Below the pieces are notes generated by a model that had not been told where the DNA came from, searched no databases, and saw only the letters and a list, made by a program, of their open reading frames with translations. Below are positions 10,501 through 23,947 of a stretch of 64,000 bases of DNA, in pieces (positions within the stretch are counted from its first letter, which is position 1; the number at the start of each line of letters is the position of its first letter). The stretch lies in assembly GCA_018466975.1 (NCBI GenBank), contig CM031560.1, positions 496,001-560,000 on the forward strand, in the 5' to 3' direction. The position numbers and the translations under genes were made by a program. The stretch comes from Sparassis latifolia (lineage: Eukaryota > Basidiomycota > Agaricomycetes > Polyporales > Sparassidaceae).

Positions 10501-13500
10501 TCCTTGCTCGCGTACACAATCTTCGTAGAGACTCTGAATTCGCTCGACAACTTGTGGCGCCATTCGTACGTCGCGGGAAAATGGAAGATAAAATATCCTG
10601 CGATTTGCCAGGCCGCTCAGACGATCCACCAGTAGATGGAACATTTGAGAAGCCAAAGACTTCAGCACGATGACTCTGACAAGCTTCTGACCGTCTGCTA
10701 GTGTTGTTGCAACCAGAGGGGCGATGACTGCGGATTTGCCTTCACCCATGTTAAGCTGCAAGACCGTGTTTCGTCCGGAAGACGGAGTAATCATTTCACG
10801 AGCGACACGTCGCTGAAGCGGGCGCATCAAGAAGTCATTTTCAATCTGATTACAAATGAGCCTTGAGTTCAACTTCAGAATATTTAGTCATGCAAAGTGA
10901 AGCGAACCTGAACAAGAAGCCAGTCTATGTTCAAAATGGACCCTCTATCCATCTCATACTCTCTGTTGTCGAGTTCCTTCGCAAGATCTTCGTATCGCTT
11001 CTGTTCCAGGCACTCAATCAATCGGCGAGAGCGCTGATACTGCAAATATGTTCGGGCACAGGATACCAGACACTGTTCCCACCCTTCCGATATTATCCTG
11101 CGCGTCCGGGAACTTGATGCCAGATTTCGCAACAGACTTCTTGGGGACAGCCGTGGCCACTGTCCCGAGGTACAGACAACTCGCTCGACGTCACTACGTG
11201 GACCCAGGGATTGCTGTATGGCGCTAATAGAACGATTGCAAGCCTGGTGACAGAGGTCCTGGTAATGTCGAAGGCATTCAAACGTGTCTGGAGGAAAATA
11301 CGGCGCGGTAGAACCTGCTGGAATATCGAGAATTGCCCGACTGCATTCAAGATGGTGACCATAACGCCGCTTGAAAGGAGAACTGAGATCACATTCAAAC
11401 TCTCTGATTAGAAATCTAAGGTCATCTGTGTTGAAAGAATCTGCCGATCGTCGATAGAATGTCTGCGCTTGATACTCCTCTGCGTCAACGACCTCCAAAG
11501 TTGGCGCTTCTCGTTTGAAAAGATCAACGACGTCGATGGAGGATTTCGGAGTGGGTGTAGTGCACGGAGAAGTATGAGCAGCGTAGTGTGGCAGCATCGC
11601 ATGAGCACCGTGCTCTCGGACCTGGTGAAGCACCTGCTGGACCTGTATTAAACAATCCTGTAGCTCTCTGTTCTGGTACCAGCTCCGAAACTTCGACTTG
11701 GCTTTCATCATGAATACTGCGATATTGATGACATTTGAGTACCCGAATGGCTCAGACGGCGTATGACAAGGCCACTGGCGAATCAGGCAGCCTACCAATT
11801 CACGTGCCTTGGAAATACAGAATTCACGGTGGTGGGAACGACGACGTTCTGCAAACTGATCTTCAGTCTCGAACGTGTCTCTTGAGAGATCGAGGGATGA
11901 AGTGCACGGATCATACGGAACAGTCAATGTGATGGCTAGGGTATTGAGTTCATCTTCTCGGGGAGCAAACCCGTCTGCAAGATTATACGATCCGGAGAGC
12001 GTAGTTGGAAGTCGCAGAGATCGAAATTGCGGGGCTGTTGCAAACGCTAAAATTGTGCCGATCAGCTGCGTTGGATGGGGTGCCTTCAGCTTATATGACA
12101 TTGCACTTAAAATGAAGAGTAATTTCGATTGTAAATCTGCACTTGACGACCGGCACTGTTCGTACAGTGACAGCCAGATCGCTGGAAAAGCTGGTGAGAG
12201 CCAACTGCTGTGGTAAGACAACACAATGTCCTCTGCTGCAGGTATTGGTTCTTGCCAAGATACCATGATCTGCAGTAGATCAGATGTTGTAGGCAGCCTT
12301 GTAGGCCAACTGTGCACCAGAGCAGAAACGGTGGCAACTTCTTTCTCAGACGTGGTGTCCTGCGGTAGGTCTCTAGTCGTGTATAGAAGGTCATCGCCAT
12401 CCGTTGCAGTCCAGGTCGAGTATTCTCGCCCATATATGATGCTGGTGCGTAAAGCAGCCCTATTCTGCAAGTGTCGGTCACTTGTCTGCTTTTGCAACGC
12501 ATCTGAGAAGAGCGACGCCATGTCCTTTTCCGGGTAAAATATGTCTGCGAGATTCTGTGCGTGCTTCAAGATCGACACAGTGCAATCCCAAAAGTCGGTG
12601 CGCTGAGATATGGGGCTGAGGTCACACCAATGAACAGTCTGCATGACACGAAGATGTGGAGGATAGAATTGACGCTCTGGGGTCAGAGCACCAATCTGGG
12701 TCAAAAGTGTCACTTCGTCGGGCCCAAGCTTCTGGAATGACAGACAGCGAGCGGACCGAAGCTCGCTCAATGCTTCCTCTATCCCCGTCCGTCCAGTCAG
12801 AGGGTCAGGAAGACAGTGACTAGTCAGAGCATGGAGGTATACTTGGTATAGCTTGCTGAGAAGAGTACCATTGCCAACTAGACATCCGAGATCAGAGTCA
12901 ATTCTGTACTTGTGATAGCGTGTTCGACTCGTCGTTCCTGTTTCTACTTCGACCTTCACGTGGTGTTCAGAGGAATAAAATTTGGTATCGCCAATGGGAA
13001 TTAGCACATGACGTTCTGGAGGAACGGAGGAGGTGCTCGCTCTTTGAGTCAGAACGAGCTGCGACGACAGTCCAAGCATTGTTTTCGATGACTGATCCGA
13101 GTCCACTATGAAACCGCGCCAATTTCTAGACTCCAACTCTCCGTTTCTCATGTCGAAGACAAGTTCAAATCGAGGAAGATCTACCAGTACGCGACCATCT
13201 GCCGAATAGCTAAGGATCAAATACTCAGGAAGCTCCAGTGATCGGAGACGGCTAGAGACCATGGAGAAGGATGCACTGCGACTGTCCAACAAGAAGTTGG
13301 TTTTCTGATGCATCCGTGATGGAGCATTTGCAGAAAAATCAAGATGCCAATTCTCGGATGACGGTGTCCACAGTGCTTCGAAAGGGCGAAACTCGATATC
13401 TCCACGACGTGGATTCAATGGATCCTGCCGGAGCCAATGGACGTGATTGTTTACCAACAAAGCAGGCAAATCGCCAATGAGCTTGTCATTGGGGATCAGC

Positions 13501-16500
13501 TCGTACGTATCTGAACCCCGCCGTGCCTTCACGATCAACTGGTCTTTATCAGTGTCCAGCGCAAAGTGTACCTACCGGTTGGTGTCAATAACTTTGACGG
13601 AGAGTATAGAACAAGTAAAGAACGCACACTGAAACCAAATACGTCTGATTTTGTAGCAAAGTCCATACCTGGAATATCAGAGGGTATGACATAGAATACT
13701 CTCTGAGAGAGGTCAGCGTTATCGACGCTTGAAATCAGAAAGTGCGCACATTGGAGAAAATCCTGATATAACTTGGATGGTTGACTACAGCAGGTGGTAA
13801 ACGTCCAAGGGGTTTGCTGTCAACAAGTAATTGCCCGCTCAAAATGTCAAAATGCACTGTTGAACCCTGAGACACCACAGTGAACCAACGATCTCGAGGC
13901 TTCCGCATCTGCGTCCAGGAAGATGTCGGTCGGAATTCAACCCAGATTTCCGCCAACGGATGATCGAGGATTCCTGGCAGCATATGAATTTGATCTCGTA
14001 CTGCCGGTTCCAAAAAATGCGACAGACGTCGATTTCGAGCCACTAAACGCGATAAATCTGAAGGAATACTTCCCTTGCTAGTGGGAGCATTATGGTGCAG
14101 ATGTATCGCGCATCCCATAAGGACGGAGACATCTTCCTCGGAAGCAAGCAACTCTTCGAGGTCACACAAATCCACATCGTACGTACTTCGGCATATTGCA
14201 GCCATCGCACAGACGCGTAGCTGCAAATCACCGGTCTCAGCCTCGTCAACAGCCTTTGTCAACTTGGAGAGAAGTTGTTGCATCCAGTCAAACGTTATAC
14301 GCCGTGCATCGCGTAACAAACCATAGGCAGATTCCCTGACATCCCGGTCCACAGTCGATGCAAGAAGACGGCACGATAGCATGATGATCGATTTTGCAGA
14401 CGTGGCATTTGACCAGTTGCCTTCGATACTAGATAGTAGGTCTCGCAGCTCCCTGAGAAGGAGTAACCCGAAATCACGATTGCTCGGCTCAACATGCCAC
14501 GCTCGGACACCATTCTGCGAAGGCCCAGCCTGCCAGATGACTTGCATGAGCAGAAGGTGGACGTCCTCTCTATCGAACGAGAGCTCTCGCGCGCGAATTC
14601 CTCTGAGAATATTCACCCACTGGAGAAGTTCCCCGCTGCGCAGTAAAGCAAAAGCGATATATTCATGCACATTCAAATCTGATGGGCATTCGGATCGGCG
14701 TGCTAAAACCTCGTTCGGTGTATGCGAGGTGCCTCGGGCTGCGTATTGCAGCGATTGATATGGCCCGGTGGACTCCAATTCTAACCTGCAGCGCAGCGAG
14801 ACTTGAGTACAATTGCCGAGAAACTTGGCCGCCCATTTGTCCTGTAGAGCGTCATAGAGCCGATAGCTGAGGCCGTTGTTAACACAAACTGAACTCTCCG
14901 TCGACGGAATCTTGACAGTCTTGTAATGTGCTTGCAGGAATGACTTGGTGGTGGATGCAATGGTAACGCGAGCGATATCGTGAGTGGAGTTGATGTACTT
15001 TGTGAGTACCTCGTAGTTCTTGAGTATAATTGGAGGCAAGGCCTTCTTCAAGTTCGAAGAGCTATCCTGACAGAGATCGTTGAGAATCTTGTATGTTGTT
15101 GTCCGCCAAATGAGGAATGGCAATGGACATTGGAGCTCGAAGACAGTTGCTTGCGCTCCGCAAGAATCCTGGGGAAGAGGCCATTCATGAGGTGTGATTT
15201 TCATCTTCTTCGCCTTTCTCGTCAACGTGCAAGTCTTACACCCATTTGGTATCCGCTTGCCGTTATGATTGGTAGTGCATGTATGTGGAGTTGAAGCAGC
15301 TTCCGTGACCAAATCATGATGAATACTGTTTTTCGAACGAAGCTCAGTACGCTTCTCCTCGCGTTCACGCTCCGCGTCAGCCTCGATTAGCCTCTTCAGT
15401 GCCTGAAGTTCAGGGGATGTAGCAAAGTAACGAACAGAGAATGAAGTCACATTCACTGTGTCACTGAAAACGGTCCCCAGATGTGCATGGCTGTAACGAT
15501 CTTCCAAGTAGCGCTCGATGCGCGACAAACGCAAGAGCGACGCGGACTTCCGCAGGAGTAACGGTTGAAACAGCCCTTGAGCAACCTCGGGGGAATACTC
15601 ATCCAGTAGTGGGCATTGCGCAACAGCCAGTTTGTCCAAGGCAACCCAGAGTTCGAAGATTGACAGGATCATAATCGACTGATCCTCTGGATTTCCATCG
15701 TAAGCCTCCTGCGCTGCCTGAGCATATTCGTCAATGCATCTAGCAAACTTGATGCATGCCCATTCGTCGTGAAGGTATTTCGCCACCCAATCATCCACGC
15801 AATTCTGCACTAACATCTCGAAGTCGGCTAATGCCACGTAAATATCGCCATTCGCAGCCGATGCAGTTCGTAGAACGCCCTCGTCGAACGTGCGAAAGTC
15901 CCAACTATGAATGTCACGCAATCGACGAGTGTGGTTGGGCTCAAAACTGCATGCTGCGCTGGCGATACTGGTAGCCATCAGGCGCTCCGAGATATAATTC
16001 TGAGAATTATAAAGCGTGAGACGCGTATCGGACTGCAGGTCCAGTGTTGAAGGTAACCAACAGGGGGATACAGCTTGCTGCTCTTGAATCTTCTGCCATC
16101 GCTGTTGCAGGAGCGATTCAGTCTCCTCCACGGCCTCCTTTATTTCTTGTGTGATGAAAAGAGGGGCGGATGAACCCAGCTTATAGAGTCGTCGGCTGAG
16201 TTTTGCCCTAAAGCAATATAGACGATCGCTGGAGAACTGCTTCTGAACCGTCAGACGCAGCAGACGTGACATGAAAAAGACCATGAAGAACTTGTATTCT
16301 GAAAGAAAGTTGGCTCTGCCCAGCGACGTCTGCAACGCGACCCGGATGACAAGCCATAGCGGAGACCTCCGCCACGGCAAATATGCGTCCTTCCACAGGA
16401 TGTCGTCATTGATTCGCTTAGAGACCCGATCGACATCCGCAGGACGACCAACGCCACGAAGTATCCCGGTGAGCAGCTGGGTAATGTACCTGGGAGAGGC

Positions 16501-17173
16501 AGAATCCCTTTTTTCCACAACCGTTGATCCCGCTTTCCTCGTCGTCGCTGCGGAGTCCAATTCATCTACACTCATCTGAGCTAGAAACGAGGACAACTCC
16601 TTGAGAAAATGGACATCCTCCACGATGTCGTTGGGTACAGCAATCGCGGGACCTGGATAAGAGCACAACAATTTCCCCGTTGCTTTCATGACGTCTGCAG
16701 TAGAAGGGGCGACTTCGAACGACTCGAACACAAACTCCTCGGCAAACTTGCGAACAACAACAGCGGCATTCTGGGCGCGAACATAGAACACCACACTATC
16801 TTTTGCGAACGCCACAACTGTCAGCCATAACACGTGGTCGATTCTCTCAGAAATTCGACATACCTCCAATGTGCATACATGTTATCTGGTGTTGTATGTC
16901 CTCCGCAGGAAGAACTTCACAAGTTTCAATTCGTCGTAGGTTCTCTAGCATGCGGATCATCGGATCCCAAAGTGTTCGGTCAACTTCTGCGCATTCTCGA
17001 TACTGTTCGGCAAACCGACAGACGATCGAGCACATAGCGCGATCGTTTACGCGAGACTGGTCTGACCTCTGAGGGACTTTGAGTGGGAAGAATGTATGGT
17101 TGGCGATGTACGCCAGCTCTTCATGATCTCGATTCAGATCATCGCTGGATACGCCCTGGTAACTGGCGAGCAC
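7564..17173 (-). CDS. Giant DUF6606/DUF3638/DUF3645 P-loop protein, copy A
   Basis: Very large eukaryotic protein often annotated as ubiquitinyl hydrolase-like; its real activity is not established. Minus-strand exons: 17173(uncertain)-16864, 16817-13750, 13702-13628, 13571-10908, 10845-9667, 9610-8869, 8813-7564; all internal borders are GT-AG and in frame, about 3,100 residues. N-terminal DUF6606 signature NHTFFPLKVPQ and RAQNAAVVVRKF. The P-loop NMGEGKSAVI and DUF3638 core (APLVATTLADG, NRRIFYLPFSRD) open the exon at 10845. A DEAD-like acid motif LDESDEM follows near 10320. DUF3645-type segments are KTHVTTGFSGTND and QGCMRMRKLG. The C-terminus HMGKILHSGFL is typical of the family. No in-frame ATG exists in the first coding exon, so the start is in an upstream exon I cannot place, or is lost. 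It is a mosaic relative of copy B at 57.3 kb. Confidence 0.88.
10720..10845 (-). other. P-loop (Walker A) exon start of copy A
   Basis: The exon that begins at 10845 encodes IENDFLMRPLQRRVAREM, then the nucleotide-binding loop NMGEGKSAVIAPL. The 62-nt intron 10846-10907 ends in ATCAG directly before ATTGAAAAT. Copy B has the same arrangement (intron 63611-63665), which confirms this border over earlier candidate acceptors. Confidence 0.85.
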
Positions 17174-18109
17174 TTTCGAACGGTGATTGGATTTAGCCCT
17201 GGTAAAACACGATTAGTAGGTGTCCCATGTAGGATGGAAAACCCGACGCACATCCTCGCGGGCAGACCTGACAGTGGAACGACAAGATAGCTAAACAGGG
17301 GAAAGGAGCGAGAATAGGGCTTTATCCCAGTTCCGTAGATTCCCACCGACCCACGCCTACAGCGATAAAGTTTGCACGTGAGCATCCTTCCGAAGGATCG
17401 GGTAGTAGGACGGGCACGGTTATGGGCGTTTGAATTTCTTCTGCGGCACAAAACTTCCCTGGTGAACTGGTGAATGTGTCGCTCAAATAACAAGCGATAT
17501 CATACTCCTTCCATGAACCACGTATGCACAGTCTATGCACTCAGGTTGAGACCAATTATTCGCCGTATGACCATGAATCGTACCTCTATAGAATCGGCAA
17601 TAGCATGGCTTGATGCTGCGGATAAGAGATAGGACATGAGCATGCACAAAGAAGGATGGGCGGCCTTTGCATGTCTTCAACAGTAATTTCCAACTTCTCC
17701 CGTCGAAGGGGAATGCAACACCATATCAGAGTATGCCCAGAGTCGCCGTAGCAGCACAAGCAAATATTACGAGTGCGCAATACTGTGAAACTCCGAGCCA
17801 CTATGGGCAAGCCTCGTTCCCAGTGGGGTAAGTGCGAGCGAAGGGTGAGCGGATGTACGTAGAATGAATTTCTTGAAATACGAGAGCAAAGCCAACCGAA
17901 GTAATTAGCAACATAATAAGTACGAGCGAAAATAGGTCACCTTCAGCAGGGGCCCGGAGAATGCCGAGGCGACATGTGTAGCGCTTGCCTGTTCTTTCCT
18001 CCCGCTCACCACTTCATCTTGCACTCAACGTAGACTGCAAGCTTAGCAACGTAACCTCATTACCAAAATGATGCATGGCAAGTCTTCTTAGCATACCTAC
18101 AAGCGAAGA
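17174..18109. other. Intergenic, probable 5' region of copy A and of the SAP30BP-like gene
   Basis: About 900 bases between two divergent genes. It should contain the missing first exon of copy A, if that exists, and both promoters. Open frames here have no recognisable domain. Confidence 0.45.
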
Positions 18110-19368
18110 ATGACACTCTTGGCAGGCTTGGTCGCCTACGGCGACGACCTCAGCGACCACGAAGATCCGAACGTACCCTCCACGTCGAACTCGCAGGAAC
18201 AGCAGCAGAAAACAGTCACTGATGTGAGAGTCTTCACCGCCGCGTCCTTTTGTCCCCGTTTCCCTCTTTGCTCGCTCTTTCTTCCGTCTGGGTCAGGATA
18301 AGCCGCTTAGGGCGCGATCTGACGCGGCATCAGAATGTGAGCAGCACTCCGCCTTCCTGTTTTTTTTTCCATCTATGTTGACTTCGTTGTACGTCAGCGG
18401 CACGCCGGACAATACCTCAGGTCGTCATCCGTCGGCCTGCACACGTAAAGCCGCGTCCGCGCTCGCGTCTCTCCGACGAACTCAATGACCCCGGCTCGAA
18501 CTCTGCCGGGGTCGACGAGCACAGTTCAGAAAACCCGGAACACGCTGAGGAATATACTGATGACGCGCACTTGCAAAGCAACGAAGAGCCTTCAGATGAG
18601 CTGACGCGCGTCCGGGCGGCTCTCAGACCGCCGCCCATACCAGGCGTGGAGGACTGGGGCATCCCGCCAGAGTCGTCGGAGCCCTGCGACCCCGCGATCG
18701 AGGCACGTCACTGACCATGTAGCTGAGAAGCTCCATGAGACTGACCTTGAATCAGGCGAAGCTCACTGAGTTTTTGGCACTTAAACGAGATCCAACGAAT
18801 CCGAAGCACTTTAACGACTCGCTCATGTCGAACCGTTCCTTCCGAAATCCGCATTTGTATGCGAAACTCGTCGAATTCGTCGACGTTGATGAACGCGCGA
18901 CCAATTTCCCAAGACGACTCTGGGATCCTAGTGATATGCACGAGGAGTGGTACGCGGACCGCATCGGTACGTGCGTATCTACTCTAACGGAACTCACATT
19001 CATGCCTTTGTCTCTGTGCCTCTACCCGATCGCTTGCATGTTTCGCATCTCGGCGACAATTTCTTCTGCCATGCGACTCTGAATCCCCGGACCTTTTGCA
19101 CATGCTAATGGCCATGCACTTATCCCCGCTCAAAGCTGAGTACCAAAAGGTCCGCTCAGAGCAACAGTCGGCCGCACACGCTACCGGCGGCAGGCGGCAG
19201 ATCGACTTCGCCAGTGCAACATCCTCTTCAGGCACGCAACGGCCGCGAATGTCCGTGCCAAACACGCATCACCGCCCTGCGCGGGAGCTGGGGGGCGGAC
19301 GAAAGAGTCGGTTCCAGCCCATTAGCGGTGGGTATGGCAAGGAAACGGGGGGAAGTCGGTGGGGATAA
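18110..19368 (+). CDS. SAP30BP / HCNGP-like transcriptional regulator
   Basis: Nuclear HCNGP-family protein (human SAP30BP relatives act in transcription and splicing). Exons 18110-18223, 18297-18336, 18398-18702, 18756-18966, 19136-19368; 903 nt, 300 residues, all in frame. Start: first ATG, giving [13 protein letters not shown], the usual family start. A long acidic disordered region follows ([20 protein letters not shown]). Then comes the conserved HCNGP block: [63 protein letters not shown]. The tail [13 protein letters not shown] is basic/Gly-rich. The third intron (18703-18755) begins GCACGT, a GC-AG donor: no GT alternative keeps the conserved AIEAKLTEF frame. Confidence 0.87.
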
Positions 19369-19889
19369 TACTTGCACGTCCGTTTTCGCGGACCTCTTAA
19401 TCCGTGTTTTGTGTGGTGTGATCTAGCTGTCTATTCCGCTGTCATTTTTATGTACGGCAATAATTCAGAATCTGGAGCCTCTTGCACTCGTGGCCCTGTG
19501 TACAGTGCGTTTCCCTTGCACCATATTGATGAGCCAGCTCTGCAGCCTTCCCCTACCACTATCGCCCCGCTCAATCTCATCTACGACTCAAGCCTCGCTT
19601 TCCTCGCTGGCTGAGTTATCGTCGGGAGCGCTGCACTTTCTGAATCAGCGACCGAGGTATGATGAGCGATGGAGCGTCTGAGTGCATCTTCGACGACAGA
19701 GCCCGTGCCGCCTTCTTCTACAGCTGCCCATCTCGGCTTAGCAGCACTCTCAGGAAGGCACCACCGGACAGTCTCACATGAGGGCCCACCCTGGCTATAT
19801 ATTTTAGCCATCAACATGGCCTTCTCGCACACTCCATTGAGCTTTCTCTCCAGCGCTCACGCAGTCAAAACTCGTACAGACTACTTAGG
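19369..19889. other. Intergenic: 3' flank of SAP30BP-like gene and promoter of the ThDP enzyme
   Basis: Tandem same-strand genes. T-rich stretches around 19390-19450 fit a 3' untranslated region. I see no gene here. Confidence 0.5.
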
Positions 19890-22140
19890 ATGCATACGAC
19901 AGCCTCGGTACTCCTTCAGACCCTTGCAGATGCAGGCGTCACACATGCGTTCGTGAACTGGGGAAATGACCACTGCGCGATACTCGAGGACCTCGAACGG
20001 CAGCGCGTGGAGCGCGGGGACACAGCGCTGGCGATCGTGACGTGCCCGAACGAGATGGTCGCGCTCAGCGCCGCCCAGGCGTTTGCGCAGGTTGCGCGCA
20101 GGCCCGCTGCGGTGATCGTGCATGTCGATGTGGGGACCCAGGTAAGTGCTATGGTGCGCTTTGAGACTAGAGGGTGCAAAGAAACTGCAATCGATATCCG
20201 TGGTTCTGCGCCCCTCTGGTCTGCTCGAGAATTCAAGGCAGTACGTGTGAGCGAACGCTCGCTGATTTTGATGCCTTCGATCTTCGTAGGCCCTCGCTGG
20301 TGCAGTGCACAACGTCGACAAGGGCCAGACACCCGTCATTATCTTCGCAGGCGCGTCCCCGTTCACAGTAGATGGTGAACTCAAGGGATCAAAGAACGAA
20401 TGGCCAATGTTTCCTCAAGGTGAGGAATTCTCTCTTAATTTTCTCTTAAACGCGAATCCCCTCCAATGCAACAGTTTCTATTAGATCATAATTACTGTCG
20501 TTCACTCACCGTATTCAACAGATGCGCCCGACCAGTCGGCGGTCGTGCGTCAGTTTATGCGCTTCACCGGGCAGATCCAGAGCGGGAAGAACGCCGCTAA
20601 GATTATAATGCGCGGGTTCCAATTGTATGTCCTTCAGCGCCTCATATCTTGCGTGATCTGAATTGCATTACAGCGCGACGAGCGGGCCAACAGGCCCTGT
20701 CTATCTTTGGGCTCGTCGTGAAATCCTAGAGGAGGTGGTGGACCAATCTGCCTTCCTGACGAAGTCCCAGGTTGCTAAGTGGCCCTGTGTCGAGCCGTCT
20801 GCGCTGTCCCCACTCGGTGTGTCCACACTTATCCAGATCGCACTTCAGCTTTAGTAATCTCCCTGGTAGCGGCGAGGACCATTTCCGAAGCACTGCTGGA
20901 TGCGACCTTCCCTATGGTTATAACGGGCACGTCAGGGCGGAACCCGGGCACTGTTCCACTGCTCGCAGACCTCTCCAAGTTCCTCGCGATCTCGGTCTTC
21001 GACTCCTGCCCGCAGGCGCTCAACATCCCATACAGCCACCCGTACCTCATCGGGTCCTCATTTGAGGGACGCAACCCGCACCTGCAGCACGCAGATGTCG
21101 TGCTGATCCTCGACGCGGTCGTCCCGTGGATCCCCGAGACGGGCACCCACCTGAGCAACAGCGCCCGCGTCTTCGTTATCGCCGCGGATCCGCTGCAGCG
21201 CACCACAGGCTATGCGCACGCGGATGCGGAGATGGTTTGCACGGCCGACGCGGAGGTCGCGCTCACGCAGCTGCTCGAGCTCACGGCGCTCGCGGCGAAG
21301 CAGGTAGGGGAGCCGTACCAGGAGCGCGTGCAGGTGCGGGCTATCCGCGCAACGGGCCTGCGTGCGGAGTGGTTGGGTGCGCTCGCTACCGCGGAGAAGG
21401 CCCTTTCACCCAACGGGACATCGCCCACCGCCGCGTTCGTGCTCGCGACGCTGCGCAATGCTGTGCAAGCCCAGACTCCCAGCCATGGGAAGAAGGTACT
21501 GTGGCTGAACGAGGGGATCAGTCATTGTGGACATGTGTGGGAGCACATCAAGCCTGAGGTTCCCGGGAACATGATCATGTCCGGAGGAGCTAGTCTAGGG
21601 TGGTCTCTCCCCGCTGGCGTCGGGTCACGTCTTGGCGCGAAAGCCACGGGTAAGGAATATGAACTTATCGCTGCTGTCATGGGAGACGGCTGCTTTTTGT
21701 TTGGCATCCCGAGCACGTCGTTCTGGATGGCCAGGCGGTATGAGACGGTGTGCACCCAAATTTATTTTTGGCAGCTTGTAATGTTTGCTGACTCTTCTGC
21801 AGCCTTTCTTGACCATAATCCTGAACAACGGTGGCTGGGCTGTGAGTACTTTATTTTTTGTCACAAATGGGCACTCAGGACTTTCTGTCAGTCACCCAAG
21901 CACTCTATGATGAGTATGCATCCAGACGGCCATGGAAGCAAGGCATCTATGCGCCAGTTGACCGTCGGCTTTGGCCCGGAAATGCCGGATTACGCTGGGA
22001 TTGCGACCGCCGCGGGTGGTGCATGGGGCCGACGTGTGCATGCTGCGACGGAGCTCAAGGCGACCATTGAGGAGGCGATCAGAGTGGTTATAGATGAAAA
22101 AAGGAGTGCAGTCGTGGATTGTATCATTGACGAAATCTAA
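19890..22140 (+). CDS. Thiamine diphosphate-dependent enzyme (acetolactate synthase / benzoylformate decarboxylase-like)
   Basis: Three-domain ThDP enzyme. Exons 19890-20141, 20290-20419, 20522-20624, 20674-20816, 20870-21747, 21803-21841, 21892-22140; 1,794 nt, 597 residues, all GT-AG. The N-terminal Pyr-binding domain (LLQTLADAGVTHAFVNWGND; CPNEMVALSAAQAFAQ) carries the Glu expected to activate ThDP. A central Rossmann-like domain follows (VITGTSGRNPGTVPLL; ADVVLILDAVVPW). The PP domain has the ThDP/Mg motif starting MGDGCFLFG and ending ILNNGGW, split by the intron at 21748. The protein lacks an obvious targeting peptide, which argues against the mitochondrial branched-chain acetolactate synthase. 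The substrate cannot be told from sequence. It is convergent with the anthranilate phosphoribosyltransferase gene, with only 229 bases between stops. Confidence 0.85.
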
Positions 22141-22369
22141 CATGTAATAAAGAAGTATCTGTATAGGATGTAACTCACCTACGGTATTTGAAGTTCACCT
22201 CCGCACCATTTGATTAGTGACAAGCCATGACGACGGAGCCGCACACCGCAAGGATGATTCAATTCTTATGCATGCTGGGGTAGCTAACCAACGCTCAATG
22301 CTCAACCGTACACTCTACTTCTTAATCTATATTATTATAATATCATAGATAGTTACAGGACGAACTCAT

Positions 22370-23565
22370 TCATCGGGACTGCACCTTGGACAGTGCGACC
22401 TTCCCCACATCACGGAACGTCTCTAAAGCCTTCCACGCCGCCCCAGAAATGATGCTTTTCATAGCTTTCTCGACGCCGTCCTTGTAATTCTCCGCAAGTC
22501 CAGCGACGACCAACAGCGCAGCGGCATTCAATAGCACAAAGTGCAGCACAGGTGTGAGACGCTCGGGGATATCCTCCCCGGACGTGAGCAGCAGCCTGAA
22601 CGTCTCCGCATTCTCTGCGGGCGTCCCGCCCGCGACGGCGGCCAGGGGGTGCACCGCCAGCCCAAACTGCTCCGGATGCAGCGTGCGCTCTGTGATGCGC
22701 CCGTCGGCGAGCTCCCAAGCGTGCGTCTCGCCCGCGCAGCTGATCTCGTCGAGCCCCTCCGCACCGCAGACGACAAGCGCGCGCTCAACGCCGCCGGAGC
22801 GCAGCGACTGCGCGAAGGGCTGCCCGAGCTCGGGCTCCGCTACACCGAGGACCATGCCGCGCGGCCGCGCGGGGTTGATGAGCGGTCCGAGGACGTTGAA
22901 CATGGTGCGGTGTCTGGTGAGCGTCAGTGGGCGGACTTGCACAGCACGAGTGGGCTTACGGGAGGGCCTTTCGGTAGGGCGCGATCATCGCCATGGCGGG
23001 GTGATAGTGGGGAGCGAGGATGAAGGTGAAGGGGATACGGGGAATAGGCACCGGGGTGTCGGCGGAGGGCGGTATGAATAAACAGTCGAGCGATTGCAGG
23101 AGATCGGCCGAGCCTGAGGACGACGTCGACGCTCTGCTGCCATGCTGTAGGACGGGCTCAGTGGGACAGCTATGCCTTGCTCGGGTGAATGCTCACCTTG
23201 ATCACTCGCGCACCCGCTCCGGCGGCGACTACGGCAGCGGTCGTGCTCACGTTAAAGGTGTTGTGCCCATCTCCACCCGTCCCGACGATGTCGACCACGA
23301 AATCGGTCTCTGTTCCTTCGATGGTGGCCTTGAGCGCGCGCGACCGTAGAACGGCTGCAGCAGCGGCAAGGCAGTCTGGTCGCCGCTCGACGCGCTCGAT
23401 GTGTAGAGCGGTGAGGAAGGACCCGATCTGCACTGGCTGGACAGCGTCGGGGGTGAATACATGCTCGAGGGCTATCCGGAGATCGTCTGGGTCAAAGTAC
23501 TCTGGCGTCTTGATCAGTTTGGCGAGGAGGGGTTTGAATGTTTCCGGAGAGTATCCAGACATCAT
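22370..23565 (-). CDS. TRP4: Anthranilate phosphoribosyltransferase (tryptophan biosynthesis)
   Basis: Transfers the phosphoribosyl group of PRPP to anthranilate, the second committed step to tryptophan. Minus-strand exons 23565-23197, 23144-22960, 22913-22370; 1,098 nt, 365 residues. Introns of 52 and 46 nt, GT-AG. The PRPP-binding loop is VDIVGTGGDGHNTFNVSTTA, split from KHGSRASTSSSGSADLL by intron 1. Anthranilate-site features follow: FILAPHYHPAMAMIAPYRK and RTMFNVLGPLINPARP. Then come ALVVCGAEGLDEIS and the final helical part DGVEKAMKSIISGAAW. Two tandem ATGs start the frame (23565 and 23562). The length is normal for the fungal enzyme. It appears intact, and no regulatory motif is evident. 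Confidence 0.93.
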
Positions 23566-23945
23566 GGGCGCGGACAGAATGAGTCGACGCCGTGCGAGCA
23601 GGTAGTCGAGCTGCTCATTGTCGGACGCAGGGAGCTACGCCTCGAGATCTGCTGCACTCCTACCTTCCGCCACCACGTCGAGACCGTTCGACGCCGCCAA
23701 CTGACGATGGCGGCGTGGTCTTTTTCTTTCATCCAGCGAATGAGCTTTCAAGCGCGGCGAGAGCAACACTCAGCCTCGAATATGTCATTGAAGTACAACT
23801 GTCATCGCATTTCAAGCAAGTTACTAAGGCCCTTTCCGCGCAGATACACGACGTTCGGAATCTCAGCATGCATCTGCCCGCTCGTGCCCTCCTCGGGGAA
23901 AAAACATGGCCAGAAAAACCCGCGTCGCGTCAGGACCCCTGACAA
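23566..23945. other. Upstream region of TRP4
   Basis: About 380 bases between TRP4 and the first mobile element. It presumably carries the TRP4 promoter. No gene is seen. Confidence 0.45.
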
Positions 23946-23947
23946 TA

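Noticed and set aside
21126..21557. Ala/Gly/Arg-rich open frame on the plus strand
   Set aside because: It overlaps the ThDP enzyme in another frame and has the low-complexity composition of a shadow frame.
22410..23081. Open frames on both strands across TRP4
   Set aside because: Overlap with a well-supported, conserved enzyme gene; no independent evidence.
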